Assembly (NCBI GenBank): GCA_022457065.1
Contig: JAJGBQ010000003.1
Coordinates: 3,162,001 to 3,226,000, forward strand
Source of the DNA: Curvularia sp. ZM96
Lineage: Eukaryota; Ascomycota; Dothideomycetes; Pleosporales; Pleosporaceae
DNA: 64,000 nucleotides
Direction of reading: 5' to 3'
Shown here in pieces: positions 53,552 through 64,000 of this stretch; position 1 is the first letter of the stretch, and every line of letters begins with the position of its first letter. The position numbers and the translations under genes were made by a program. The notes under the pieces were generated by a model. The model saw only the letters and a list, made by a program, of their open reading frames with translations. It had not been told where the DNA came from and made no database searches.

Positions 53552-56500
53552 CTACTCGATCTTCATCCTCTCAAACTGCGCAATACTCGCCTCCCAGTTC
53601 TTAGCCTCGAGCTCCGCAGTCTTGAGCTTCTCCGTCTCCTGTTCCTTGACGGCGTCACTGACCTTTTGCTCCCACTCCGCATCCATGATCTTCTTCTGGC
53701 GTGCAATCGTCTCATTGGCTTTTGTGAGGCGGTCCTGTGCCTTGGTGATTTCCTTGTCAAGCTCGATCCGGCCCTTGACGTCGAGGTACGCCGTCGCGGA
53801 CGTGCCAATGGTGTATACAGCGCAGCCCGAGGGTGCCGTCTCCGTGGGTGACAGGATCTTGATGTCGGCCACGGTTTTGCCGGCCAACGAGCGGATGGAG
53901 GGGAGAGAGGTGGGAGAAGAGAGCGTCGAGTGTGTGGCATCCTCGAGGGCCTGGATGTATGTGGATGCACCTTCCTTGATAGCATACTCTGCTGTAAGAG
54001 AGCGGAGAGCCTTTGCGCTGTCGACGAGAAGCTCATACTCGTTGTTTGCAGCATCGTCTTCCATCTCTTGCGTGTATTGCGGGAAGGGGGCAATGGTGAT
54101 GGAGGGCGTCTTGTCGCCTTGCCTGCGGGGTAGTCGCTGCCAAAGCTCTTCGGTCAGGAAGGGCATGAATGGGTGAATCATGTTCAGCCCACCCTCAATA
54201 GCAGTGTAAAGTGTCTGCTTAGCGCTCTCCTTTTGCTCTTCGCTTCCTTCATCAAAGATAGCTTTGCTGTTCTCAATGTATGTGTCGCAGAGGTAGTTGT
54301 AGAAGTATTTGTAGGCAACCTGGGTGGCAAGACTGAACTCGCGCGCCTCCAGATGGTCGTTGACCTTCTTGGCTGCAGCGTTGAGCTGGTGCAGGATGTA
54401 ACGCTCAGGCAGAGACTCTTCTCCGCTCTTTGTGACCTTCTCCCGAGGTGTGAAAGAATCTCCCAAGCGTCCAATGACATACTTGGTGGCCTGGTAGATC
54501 TTGTTACAGAACCTTCTGTATCCGTGGATGACGTTGACGTCGAATGAGATGTCCTACAAGACTGTCAGCATTGTGTCCGCTAAACAAGACGATTACGAAC
54601 CTACTCCACCACCAGTTGTGTACCCGACAAGCGCCATGCGCAGAGCATCGGCACCACACTCGGGAATGCCCTGAGGGAAGGCTGTCTTCTGGTACTTCTC
54701 GGCCTTGGTCAACTCCTTAGGGTCCAGATTACCTGCGCGAAGCTGGTCATGAAGCTTCTGCAGAGTAATGCCATCCATGATGTCCACAGGATCGACGACA
54801 TTACCCAATGACTTTGACATTTTCCTGCCCTCGGAGTCACGAATGAGAGAGTGGCAGTAAACCTCCTTGAACGGAACCTTTCCAGTCAGGTAGAGGGATA
54901 GGAAGATCATCCTGGCAACCCAGAAGAAGAGAATGTCCCAACCAGTCTCGAGTACGGAAGTAGGGAAAAGCTTTTCCAAGTCGGCAGTCTGGTTTGGCCA
55001 ACCTAGAGTAGAGAATGGCCACAAACCAGAGGAGAACCATGTGTCGAGTACGTCCTCATCTCGCGACAGTGTGAACTTCTTGCCAGGGAATTTCTTCTCA
55101 GCTTTAGCTCTTGCCTCCTCTTCTGTGCGGCCAGTAATCCAGAGCTCATCTTCGCTTCGGTCACCCTCGCCACCTTCCAGCTGGACGAAATAGGCGGGGA
55201 TCTGGTGACCCCACCAGAGCTGGCGCGACAAGCACCAATCTTGGACGTTGTTCATCCAGTGCATGTAGATCTTCTCAGAGGTAGCAGGTCGGATCTTGAT
55301 GTCACCTTTCTCAACAGCTTCGATAGCAGGCTTGGCCAAGCCTTCCATCTTCATCCACCATTGCGGCTTCATGATGGGTTCGATGACGTCGCCAGACCTT
55401 GAGCAAATGGGCACCTTCATTGGGTTTGGCTCAGTCTTGACGAAAAGACCCTCCTTCTTCAGTGCATCTACAACGCTGTAACGGACATCAAAGCGCTTCT
55501 GGCCCTCGAACGGTCCGGCGTTCTTGTTCAGAGTTCCATTGTCGTTCTATACACATTAGCACTATGTAAGGAGGGTCTCAGAAGAAAAACATACAAGAAT
55601 GTTGATGAACTCGAGGTTGTGCTTCTTGCCTAGATTGAAATCGTTGGGGTCGTGTGCAGGTGTCAGCTTTACAGCTCCAGTACCGAACTCAGGATCCACG
55701 TATTCGTCGGCAACGATGGGCATGAGGCGGTCGATGAAAGGGTGCTTAGCCATCTTTCCGACGAGGTGCTTGTAGCGGTCATCTTTGGGGTGAACGGCGA
55801 TACCCGAATCACCAAGCATGGTTTCGGGACGTGTGGTAGCAATCTCGATGAACTGATCGGTGCCATCGATGGCGTACTGCAACTGTTAGCACCATTTTTT
55901 GAGCTTTTGAGCTTAGCATTCATACTTTGAAGTGAGTAAGAACACCAAACTCAACCATTCTCTCGTATCCGGGAACGGAGAGCTTAGTTGGGCCGGGCAA
56001 GTCCTTGTTGTCGACCTCAAGGGCACTCAATGCTGTGTTCAGAGCTGTGCACCAGTTGACGAGCCTGTTACTCCTGTAGATCAGGCCATCTTCATGAAGA
56101 CGGACAAATGTCTCTGTTACGGCCTTGGATAGGTTTTCATCCATGGTGAAAGCCTCACGCGACCAATCGAAGGATCCACCCATCCGGCGCAGAGTGTTGG
56201 TAAGATGCTGGTGGTACTCTTCTTTCCACTCCATTGTCCTCTCAAGGAACTTCTGGCGGCCCAGGTCGTATCTTGTCTTGTTTTCTCTCCGCTTCAACAT
56301 CTTCTCGACGACGGACTGGGTGGCGATACCTGCGTGGTCACAACCAGGGAGGTAGAGGGTAGTGTAACCCCTCATCCTGTGCCATCTTATAAGGACGTCC
56401 TGAAGACTCGTTGCAAGGGCATGTCCACAGTGCAGCTTGCCTGTGACGTTGGGTGGAGGAATGGGAATGACGAAGTGACCGGCTGGCTTGACATTGCCAT

Positions 56501-57173
56501 CCTCTGCGAATTGAGGCTTGAAGAAGCCTTGAGCATCCCACCAGGCGTCCCATGCAGACTCGACGACCTTGGGAATATATGCCTTTGTGTATGGGCCATC
56601 CAAACTCTGCAGGCGCTTCTTCTCGCCCTTGGGTGTCTCCTCGACGTACTCAGGGAGTTGCTCCTCCTCTTTGCCCTTCTTCTTCTTCTCCTTTGCTGAA
56701 GCCGCACCACCATCCTTGGCCGCACCAGCAGCAGCAGCCGCTTTCTTGGCCTTGAACTTGGCGTCCTTTTCAGCCTTTTTCCTCTCCTTCTCCAGCTCCT
56801 TGGCAGTCTTCTCCTTCTTCTCTACACCCTTCTCATTTTCACGGCCGGGCGCACTTTGGCCAGTGGCTTCTTGACTGGCAGCATCGAGAATGTCTTTCTT
56901 GACTTCCTGGCTTAGTTCAGGTGGCGGGGCGGTGTTGGGGGCCGTCTTGTCACCGGTAGTGTTGTGGGAGGACGCATTGAGCGCCATGGTGGGAGTCGAG
57001 TAGTAGTGTTGCTGTGTGAGCACGCGCTCAGCGTGAGCCGAAGTGTGAGGGTGGAGTGCCGTGTAGATCCGGGATGGCCGTTGTAACCTGCGCCGGGAGG
57101 GATTGATATATGGGAGATTTGGTCTGCAAGCAGCGCGCAGTGTAGTGGGCGCGGAGCGGGGCAACATTAACAA
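53552..57173 (-). CDS. VAS1: Valyl-tRNA synthetase, cytosolic and mitochondrial
   Basis: Class I synthetase that charges tRNA-Val. Exons on the minus strand are 57173-55926, 55876-55595, 55546-54605 and 54553-53552 (1157 residues). The HIGH-type motif is HCGH (248-251, in NVTGKLHCGHA) and KMSKS is at 752-756. The editing-domain strings TTRPETMLGD and GTGAVKLTPAHDPNDF are present, and a C-terminal coiled coil closes the protein. The first 62 residues are Arg/Ser/His-rich and nearly free of acidic residues, a mitochondrial presequence. A second in-frame ATG at 56987 (MALNASSHN) would give the cytosolic form, as known for yeast VAS1. A Lys/Ala/Glu-rich stretch (~120-170) precedes the catalytic core. 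Confidence 0.95.
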
Positions 57174-57849
57174 AAAAGTGACTGGGTGTGAGTCTTCAAA
57201 GTCCGGCGTGCGTCACCCCCACATTGAGTCCGAGCGTCTGATCTGACCCCGCCAACCCATCTAGGGCGAACGGTTCCAGTTCATTACTTGAGATATCAGG
57301 ACGTGCATTCCCGCCGAGATGGACTATTCTCTAAACAACCGTTAGTCTGGTACAGATGCGGTTAGCATTGCGCAATCATTGAGCTCAGTGACATTGTCCA
57401 CTTCGTAGCAACATGTGCATAGCTGAGAGCATTCGAGGAACCATCCATCCAACGTGCAGATGACTTCAGTCAACAGTGGGATGACTCCTTTCAGCATTCA
57501 TATGACTCCAATCGACATTCCAATGACTCCATTCAACACTTGGATAAATCTAGTAACACCTGGGCTATGCATTGTTCTGACCGCCAGCCTTGGAATCTTT
57601 TGCCGCAACCATACGCCTGCGCTGGACCCTTGCCTTTCGACGTTGCTTATTCCATCAAAAGCACCCAGTGCCTTGCCCTACATATATGTCACTCCGTTAT
57701 TCAACTACTGTGTGCACGCCGGCACGCCAGTAAGTCCTCGGACGCTTCAAGGGGACTGCAAGTAGAATGGACAGATTTGAGTGAAAGTTTCGTCGCTTGT
57801 GCTTTTATGGCATTACATAACGTCTAATCACGTGAACTGGGTATCTCAA
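57174..57849. other. Intergenic region with a 21-bp minisatellite
   Basis: Between the VAS1 start and the CKA1 3' end. It holds a four-unit tandem repeat (57460-57543) and a TCACGTGA palindrome at about 57829-57836. No supported gene; the open frame through the repeat is probably incidental. Confidence 0.55.
57460..57543 (+). repeat. Degenerate 21-bp tandem repeat, four units
   Basis: Units begin ATGACT at 57460, 57481, 57502 and 57523, each exactly 21 bp and partly diverged (shared core ATGACTCC followed by TTCA/ATCG-like and ACA-like bases). Read in frame they encode heptads starting with Met-Thr. There is no sign of a gene around them, so it is best called a minisatellite. Confidence 0.8.
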
Positions 57850-59083
57850 TCATGCCGCGGTACTATTTTGCTGCGCAGCCTGTCGGACGGGAGCAAAGTA
57901 GGAATGTGCCATTGCCTCCTGGGCAGTGAGTCGTTCCTGGATCGTGAGTCAGTAGGGGGGAAAGAAAAGCAAAGCCATAGGGGTCCAAGCTTACCTGGTG
58001 GTCGTATCGGAGCAGCTTATCAAGGAAGTCAATGGCATCGTTACTGACAAAGCGCTGATTCTCGGCATTGATGAATGAATGCCAAGGCTTCTTGGGATAC
58101 CGACTAAGTATATCGTCATATTGGGCATCCAGCTCAATGTCGTACTTGTCGAGGTAGTCAAAGAGGTCCTCTGTGCCAAGAACCTTTGCAATCTTGACGA
58201 GCTGGTCCGAGTTGCTGTTGCCGTGGAAGAATGGTTCTCGTCTAAAGATCATCGAGGCAAACATGGCACCCAGGGACCACATGTCGAGGGAGTAGTCGTA
58301 TTCTTGGAAGTCGACCAGCAGCTCAGGGCCCTTGAAATAACGAGAGGCAACGCGGACATTGTATTCGGTTCCCGCGTGGTAGAATTCGGCTAGACCCCAA
58401 TCGATCAGACGCAACTAGGCTGAGTTAGCAACAGGGACCTTGTGGGCCAGTGTAGACAGTTTTTCCCACCTTTCGTTTCTCGTGGTCAATCATGACGTTG
58501 TGAGGCTTGACATCACGGTGCATGATGCCCTTGCTGTGGCAGAAGTCGAGGGCCTTGAGCAGCTCGAAGATGTAGTATCGCACATCGTAGTCCTGGAACT
58601 TGGGGTAGAGGCTGCGGAAGTCGGTGTTGTTGACGTATTCAAAGATGAGCGAGGGAGTTTTGCTCTGGACAGGGCATGTTAGCAGAAGTCGGCAGGCAGA
58701 CAGCAGTGCGCGAGACGCAGTACCCAGTCGCCCAGCCAGTCGGAGCCATCACTAACCTGGTTGTCGCGCACGACGTCGAGCAGCGAGACAATGTTGGGGC
58801 CGCCCGACAGATTTTGCAGGATCTTGATTTCGCGCTTTATCTTCTTCTTCTTGACGGGCTTGAGGACCTTGATGACGCACTTCTGGTAGTTGACGACGTT
58901 GATGCCCTCAAAGACCTCGGAGTACTTTCCGCGGCCAATCTTGCGGACGACCTCGTAGTTTTCCAGCACGCCCCACGAGATGTTGACCGAGTCGTAGTCC
59001 CAGTAGGAGCGGGGCATGTTTGCGTTGACGTCGGCGTAGACGCGGGCGACGCTGGTGGCGCCGCTCGAGTTGTTGAGCGCCAT
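57850..59083 (-). CDS. CKA1: Casein kinase II catalytic subunit alpha
   Basis: Constitutively active, acidophilic Ser/Thr kinase of nucleus and cytosol. Exons on the minus strand are 59083-58757, 58664-58470, 58414-57995 and 57936-57850 (342 residues). The Gly loop is GRGKYSEVFEG, the catalytic Lys is in CVIKVLK (K72), and the CK2-specific basic run KKKKIKRE follows. The HRD motif is MHRDVKPHN (158-160), and DWG (179-181) replaces the usual DFG, which is a CK2 alpha hallmark. The C-terminus is ERLTAQEAMAHSYFAPVR. The frame upstream of the start is open for about 256 codons in GC-rich sequence but lacks conserved features; the ATG at 59083 gives the usual CK2 N-terminus. Confidence 0.96.
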
Positions 59084-59597
59084 GGCGGCAGTGTCGATAC
59101 TGTGGTTGTCGTGGTGGTGGTAGTGATGGTGGGTGGGCGAGGCCGAGGGGTCGCGTGGTGGGGGGAAGAAGCGGAGGCTGGCGGGACCACACAACAGACG
59201 GGCGAGGCCAAGGGCGAGGCCAGCAACAGCAAGCACGGCGAGGGCTCCTGCTGCCTTTGTCCGGGGAGACAGACGCCCAACGAGGCAGAGACGATGGGCA
59301 CGACGAGCCGGGTGTGGCTGGTGCGGCCGGGGCAGCGGTGGCGGCGCGAGAGGACGGGGAGGTGGGCGAGGCTCGTCCGGGGCGGTGTCGAGGGCGTGGT
59401 GTTGGTGTTCTTCGTCGTGGGCTTGTGGGCGGGCGTTAGTCTTAGTCCGAGCTTGGCTAAGGTTTTCGACGCCCGCCGTGGTGACGGGCGTGCATGCGAC
59501 CGACGTACCCAGTTTCTTTTGCCTGTTCCGCCGCCTGCGACGTCGCGTCTCTCCTCCTCCACTCCCCGTTGCGCGTTCCGACGACGCCATTGCGCAA
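59084..59597. promoter_or_regulatory. Shared CKA1 / RPP1 promoter
   Basis: A 514-bp GC-rich divergent promoter. Several frames are open by chance because of the high GC content. No TATA box is seen. Confidence 0.55.
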
Positions 59598-60663
59598 ATG
59601 TTCCACGACCTGCACGTTCCGTGGACCGATGCGACCCGCGAATTGCAGCGTACCGTCGTTTTCCTTGACGAATGTGAGTAGCCGTGTGCCTGGCTGCGAG
59701 AGCTGAACTGATGCAATGCAGTAGGATACGATGTAGTTGCCCTTACCCACACATACTCCGGGCGGCTGCCTGCGGATATAGTATGTAGCCGATTCGTCAC
59801 TTTCACCTTCACTTTCACCTGACTCCCCGCCTGCGACACCCCACCCATCACTGACTGCCATTGACCACCAGACCCCGCCAGTGCCCTCCAAACTACCCTT
59901 CCCTGTCCCTCCTCGAATGCGCATACTGCGCCGCTGCAACATCTTCCTCACCGACGCCGCTTCCAACTTCCGCATCCCCCAACTGCAGCAGCACTATGAC
60001 CTCGTGGCGGCGCGGCCCACCGACGAGCGAACCCTCCAGCAGGCATGCCAGAGCCTCGACGTAGATATCATCTCGCTGGACCTGACCCGTCGCTTCGAGT
60101 CACACTTCAAGTTCCCCATGCTGGGTACCGCCATATCCCGCGGAATCAAGATTGAGATTTGCTACAGCCAGGGCATCATGTCCAACGATCCCGCAGCAAA
60201 GCGCAATCTGATTTCCAATGCCGTTCAACTCATACGCGTAACTCGGGGGCGCGGCCTGATATTCAGCTCAGAAGCAAGTAGCGTGCTAGGCATAAGAGCG
60301 CCCAGCGACGTCATCAACCTGGCTTCCATATGGGGACTCGGAACAGAAAAGGGCAAGGACGGCCTGACAAAGGAGGCAAGAAGCGTCGTCGAGTTTGCGC
60401 GACTCAAGCGCCAGAGTTTCAAAGGCATAGTCGACATTGTCCACGGTGGTGAGAAGCTGCCTGAGAAGCCAGTACACGAGACCAAGGACAAGCAAGCACA
60501 AAAGGGGAAAGCAAACAAGAACCAGAACGGCAAGCGCCCGGGAGAGAACTTGGATGCTTCTCTCGGAACCGAGACCAAACCCGAGAAGCCCGTCTCGAAG
60601 CGCCAACAAGCTAAGAACAAAAAGGCAAAGGTGCAAGAAGTTGGACAAGAGCAGTCCACATAA
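59598..60663 (+). CDS. RPP1: RNase P/MRP subunit Rpp1 (Rpp30 family)
   Basis: Protein subunit of nuclear RNase P and RNase MRP, which process tRNA 5' ends and pre-rRNA. Exons are 59598-59673, 59722-59780 and 59872-60663 (308 residues). The N-terminus MFHDLHVPW and the spliced string LGYDVVALTHTYSG start the family's TIM-barrel-like fold. Later conserved strings are DVDIISLDLTRRFESHFK, GIKIEICYSQGI and GRGLIFSSEAS. The C-terminal ~80 residues are Lys/Gln/Glu-rich and disordered, with basic runs compatible with nuclear import and RNA contact. The start codon is the first ATG after the GC-rich promoter. Confidence 0.93.
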
Positions 60664-60930
60664 AAGAGATAGACTAGAGGCACAATATACCCAAAAGACG
60701 CGGCAAGGACCCGCGCTTCATAAGCAAATTTCCTCATCCCATTAAAATTTATTCTCATCAAATTATTAATGTAGAGAGGAGCACTCAATGCTCAAACTAC
60801 CCCCTACTACTAACCAAAAACTATATACCATAGATTCCACATAATCGGACAAACGAGAGAAGAAATCGTTCTTTGAAAATTCAACATATTACAACTTCTA
60901 CTATACATAATGGTTTTCATTCTACTAATT
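60664..60930. other. Convergent 3' intergenic region
   Basis: AT-rich 3' UTR sequence between RPP1 and the convergent secreted repeat protein gene. No gene. Confidence 0.6.
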
Positions 60931-63212
60931 CTACCATTCACTGCCCCCTTGCGTCGGCTTGGCCAGCCGCCGCCCCAAGTTGACAGTGACCCGACTCTGC
61001 AGGCTGACCGTATTGATATTGAATGGCAATCCTGTTGCCTGGGGTTCCGTTGCACCGCCCACGGGTGTCGGCTGCGGCGGCGTATCAGCTGCAATCTGGC
61101 TCTGAGCAGCTATGGGTGTAGTCGCTGCCGTCGAGGACGCCGTGGCTGGTGAGCTTGAACTAGCGGCTTGAGCAGATGTCGATGATGGCGAAGAAGAAGA
61201 GATGGGTGCTGAAGAGGCGGCGGCAGAAGAGGTGGCGGCAGAAGAGGCAGCAGCAGAAGAGGCGGAAGCAGATGCACTGCTGCTTGAGCTCGAAGCCGCA
61301 GATCCGCTTCCTGCGCTGACAGTCACAGGACTGGAAACCACAGTTTGCATTGTACTGGCACTTGCGATGCCTGCTGGCGCGCTGCTCATGGAGCCTAGCT
61401 GGAGGGCTGGAGCGGCGGGTGCAGCCATGGGGAACGTACCAGCAGGACACAGACAAGAACACTTGCAGCCTCCGTTGGCAGCGGCTTGGTCGGCTGCTTG
61501 AGCAGAGCCGCCATTGCCTGCACCTGCTATAACAGTGACTGCGGGCGGGGCGGCAGTGGAATTTGCCATTCCTCCCATACCACCGCCCATGTTCATGGAG
61601 CCCTTGGACGAGGATGCTGAGGTTGCAGCAGCATCGGCAGCACCACCAGGGGGGGCTCCTGCAACGACAGTGACGGGTGCTGGCGCGGACGCCGTACCGT
61701 TCGCCGCAGCAGCGGCTCCACCACCACCCATCATACTACCTTTTGATGTAGTGCTGTTTCCTGCTTCTGCGACAACGGTGACCGCTGGCGGTGGTGCAGC
61801 ACCACCGGACGACATGCTCATCGTCGAGTTGGAAGCAGCTTTGGCGCCATCTCCTGAGCCACTTCCCGCGACTACAGTCACAGCTGGAGCAGTTCCGTTG
61901 CCGGCCATTGAAGCTGGCGACGCTTTCTCTGCAGCCGCGGCCTAATCACTATTGTTAGCAACCACTCGACTTGGAAAATCAATCATTGTCACTTACCAGA
62001 GTGCTTGTGCTTTTAGCAGAAGTCTCCGCCGGGTTAGCAGCTCCCTTTGCTGGAGTTGTACCGTTGGTCGCTCCCGTCGCCTGTGCAGGCGCGTTGGTCC
62101 AAGGAATAGGCGTCACTGCGGGCAAAGCAGACTTTCCTGCCGGGAACACAGTCTTGACTGGCTTTGAAGAGGCGGATGGTGCTGAAGATGCCTCTTTTAC
62201 TCCCGCGCCTGCTTCGGATCCTGTTGCTTGAGATGCTGGACCGGATGATGTAGTTGCGTTCCATTTTCCGGCCTCCATGAGCTTTGTCGACGATGTCTCG
62301 CTACTGCCTCTTGCGCCAGGAGTCGAAACTGCCTCCACGAGCGCGGAGCTGGTGCTGTTCTTCTGCTGGCCACCGGCTTGACCTTGTGGTGGCACTGGAG
62401 GAGGTGATGGCAGTTGACCTGATGGTGCTGGAGGTGGTGGTGGTAGTTGGCCTGCTGGTGGTGGTGGAGGTGGTGGCAATTGAGCTTCTGGCTTCGGTAG
62501 TTGACCTGATGGAATTGGAGGCGGTGGTGGCAGTTGTCCTGCGGGTGGCTGTTGTCCTTGTCCGCCAGATGCCAGCAGATTCGCAAGGTCCCCAGCAGGA
62601 TCTTGGACCCTGGTGTCGTTGGATTCACTCTTCGGCGCAGCCTGGTTCGCAAGCGCACCTGCGATGTCATTCGGGTTGATGTCACTTCCTGGGACTTGAC
62701 CACTGCTCGGTACTGTTCCTCCTGCAGCACCCTGACCTTGTGTCTGTGGTACACTCTGGTTTGCCGATCCGCCTTGCTTCTGACCGCCCAATCCTTTGAT
62801 AATATCGTCAATACTGGCCGCGCTTCCACCAGCAACTATATTAGCGAGATCTCCGCCAACATCGCTGCTACCAGTGCGTCCGTTGCTGCCACCTTGACCC
62901 TGACCTTGCGCAAGGCCGTTTAGTAAAGCGTTCGCATCGAGACCAGTTTGCGCGGATCTGGCGACGATGTTGGCGTTGTCCAAGGGGTTGGCCTGCTCGA
63001 CAATGTTGTCTCCAGACCGATCTGCTCCAGAGACGAGGTCCTCGATTCGTCTGCCGGCGACATTGGTTCGTACATGAGTGTTGTGAAGATCAAAGGCTGC
63101 GTGGGTGAGAGACTTTATGTACTTAGCATGAGCAGGTTGTGTATCTATGGGTCGTACATACTGCGCTGATTAGCAGCAAGGCGGACGCCAGGGACGATCC
63201 GGTCCTTTTCAT
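60931..63212 (-). CDS. Secreted low-complexity protein with TVVAG-type repeats
   Basis: Not recognised as a characterised family. Exons on the minus strand are 63212-63158, 63096-61997 and 61941-60931 (721 residues). The first exon encodes a signal peptide (MKRTGSSLASALLLISA). The middle holds Gly/Gln-rich sequence, a run of Pro-rich units (GQLPPPPP-type repeated at least five times), then Ala/Ser/Thr-rich sequence. The C-terminal half contains four to five degenerate repeats built around a PAVTVVAG-like strand (TVVAGSGS, TVVAEAGN, TVVAGAPP, TVIAGAGN, TVSAGSGS) with Asn-Gly-Thr/Asn-Ser-Thr sequons between. One cysteine cluster, CKCSCLCPAG, is present. No GPI-attachment signal is obvious at the C-terminus. 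It is likely cell-wall associated or extracellular. The donor of intron 1 (GTACGA) is inferred from phase. Confidence 0.75.
61400..61930 (-). repeat. Degenerate protein-level repeats with a TVVAG core
   Basis: Within the secreted protein, blocks of roughly 30-45 residues each start with a Pro-Ala-Val-Thr-Val-Val-Ala-Gly-like strand and continue with Gly/Ala/Ser/Asn-rich linker. Spacing varies, so this is an old expanded array rather than a fresh minisatellite. The fifth copy (TVSAG) falls slightly outside, near 61305-61330. Confidence 0.7.
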
Positions 63213-64000
63213 GGCTAATGTCTAGTGAATTCGTGACGGCGATACGTTCAGCTGTCGTTACAAGTGTACAATCATTAACAAAAACATCAACAGCCCGGCT
63301 GGAGGAGAATCGAAGAGTATGTCCCAGACATGCAGACTCGCTCAAAAGCTGCACAGCAGACCGATCGAGGGGGTTAAGAACAGAGCCGGACAAACAGAAA
63401 CGTGGAGACACACAGCGGAAACAGCGTGTGGAGTCGTGAACGGGCATAAGCTTCCGGAGAGTGTGAGGAGCGTGCCCAAACCTTTCAAAAGGCGAAGACT
63501 GAGGTTGAAATCATGCTACTTAACAGTCCCGACAGACCTATCCACTTATCTTGTTTCTAGACGCAGTGCCGGGTTTCGAGCGTTTGCAGTTGCCAATACG
63601 GTGACTGACTACGTCTCAAGGTTCGGGGACAAGCAAGTCCTCGTAATGGGAGGACTGGCGCCCCAGCGCTGGTGCCGCCCCGGTATCGAACAACCTTGCG
63701 CAATAAAGCTTGATGCAGGAATTGCCGGTTCACGATAGATGATCGACAGGGCCTCGAGCAACGGTTGTGGTGATGGCCAAGCTTCACGTTGGTCTGGCCA
63801 GCCGCTGTGGTGCTAACGTCTGACGCACTCCGTGCCTGAGACGCCATGTCTTCACACGCACCGAGTTTCAGTCGAGCTTATACACACGACCTTTTCATCC
63901 CGCTTATGCAAGCCGTAGAGCCAATCTTCCGATGCCGATTTAATTCCGCTTGTTGAAGTCATGCGCCTCGTGTACTACGTGGTCTCGTCCGGACGCGAGG
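63213..64000. other. Upstream region of the secreted protein gene; window edge
   Basis: Promoter of the minus-strand secreted protein. The open frames here (for example 63319-63738) have no motifs. A gene beginning beyond the window edge cannot be judged. Confidence 0.5.

Noticed and set aside
58679..59851. Very long N-terminal extension of CKA1 (about 256 codons upstream of the chosen start)
   Set aside because: GC-rich promoter DNA is open in several frames at once. The extension overlaps the start of divergent RPP1 and lacks conserved features, while the internal ATG gives the canonical CK2 N-terminus.
1..64000. tRNA, rRNA or CRISPR features
   Set aside because: Looking for T-loop-like GTTCRA strings with flanking stems, rRNA cores and regularly spaced repeats by eye gave no candidate. 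tRNAscan-SE would settle the tRNA question.

Overview
The window looks like nuclear DNA of a filamentous ascomycete. Nearly every gene is split by short introns (mostly 45-70 bp) with GTAAGT/GTATGT-type donors and CTAAC-like branch sites, UTRs are short, and the proteins are fungal versions of eukaryotic housekeeping genes. The mix (Frizzled/Smoothened-like receptor, MCY1-type cysteine synthase, fungal sodium:neurotransmitter-type symporter, class IV glycine-rich RNA-binding protein) and possible RIP-like C-to-T damage in one gene relic fit Pezizomycotina. Dothideomycetes/Pleosporales is my best guess, from general resemblance only.

Layout. 0.5-8.3 kb: CYS3 (cystathionine gamma-lyase), SEC20, mitochondrial ribosomal protein mL53, inorganic pyrophosphatase, and a conserved protein of unknown function. 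8.3-15.2 kb: a long non-coding stretch, the glycine-rich RNA-binding protein, a membrane-anchored TAP-like alpha/beta hydrolase, and a small unknown gene. 15.9-23.2 kb: a compact block with an MCY1-like cysteine synthase, an NDUFAF7-like methyltransferase, a CitE/CLYBL-like lyase, TVP23 and a D-2-hydroxyacid dehydrogenase. 23.2-36.3 kb is gene-poor: it holds only the seven-helix receptor, one decayed gene and a beta-lactamase-like hydrolase. 36.9-48.8 kb: GT34 glycosyltransferase, GRF zinc-finger protein, NSS transporter, copper P1B-ATPase and an unknown basic protein. 49.5-63.2 kb: COA3, PTA1 (symplekin), VAS1, CKA1, RPP1 and a large secreted repeat protein.

Many genes form head-to-head pairs with short shared promoters (SEC20/mL53, MCY1/NDUFAF7-like, CLYBL/TVP23, GT34/GRF, COA3/PTA1, CKA1/RPP1). 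Mitochondrial functions recur: mL53, possibly a second IPP1 form, MCY1-like, NDUFAF7-like, CLYBL-like, COA3, and the long VAS1 form. Two sulfur amino-acid enzymes (CYS3 and MCY1-like) lie about 15 kb apart, but there is no evidence of a cluster. I see no secondary-metabolite cluster, intact transposon, tRNA, rRNA or CRISPR array. The most novel material is the conserved unknown gene at 6.3-8.3 kb, the GRF-finger gene with its finger split over three exons, the secreted TVVAG-repeat protein, and the decayed gene at 33.5-34.3 kb. All exon borders were set by eye from splice consensus and reading frame.
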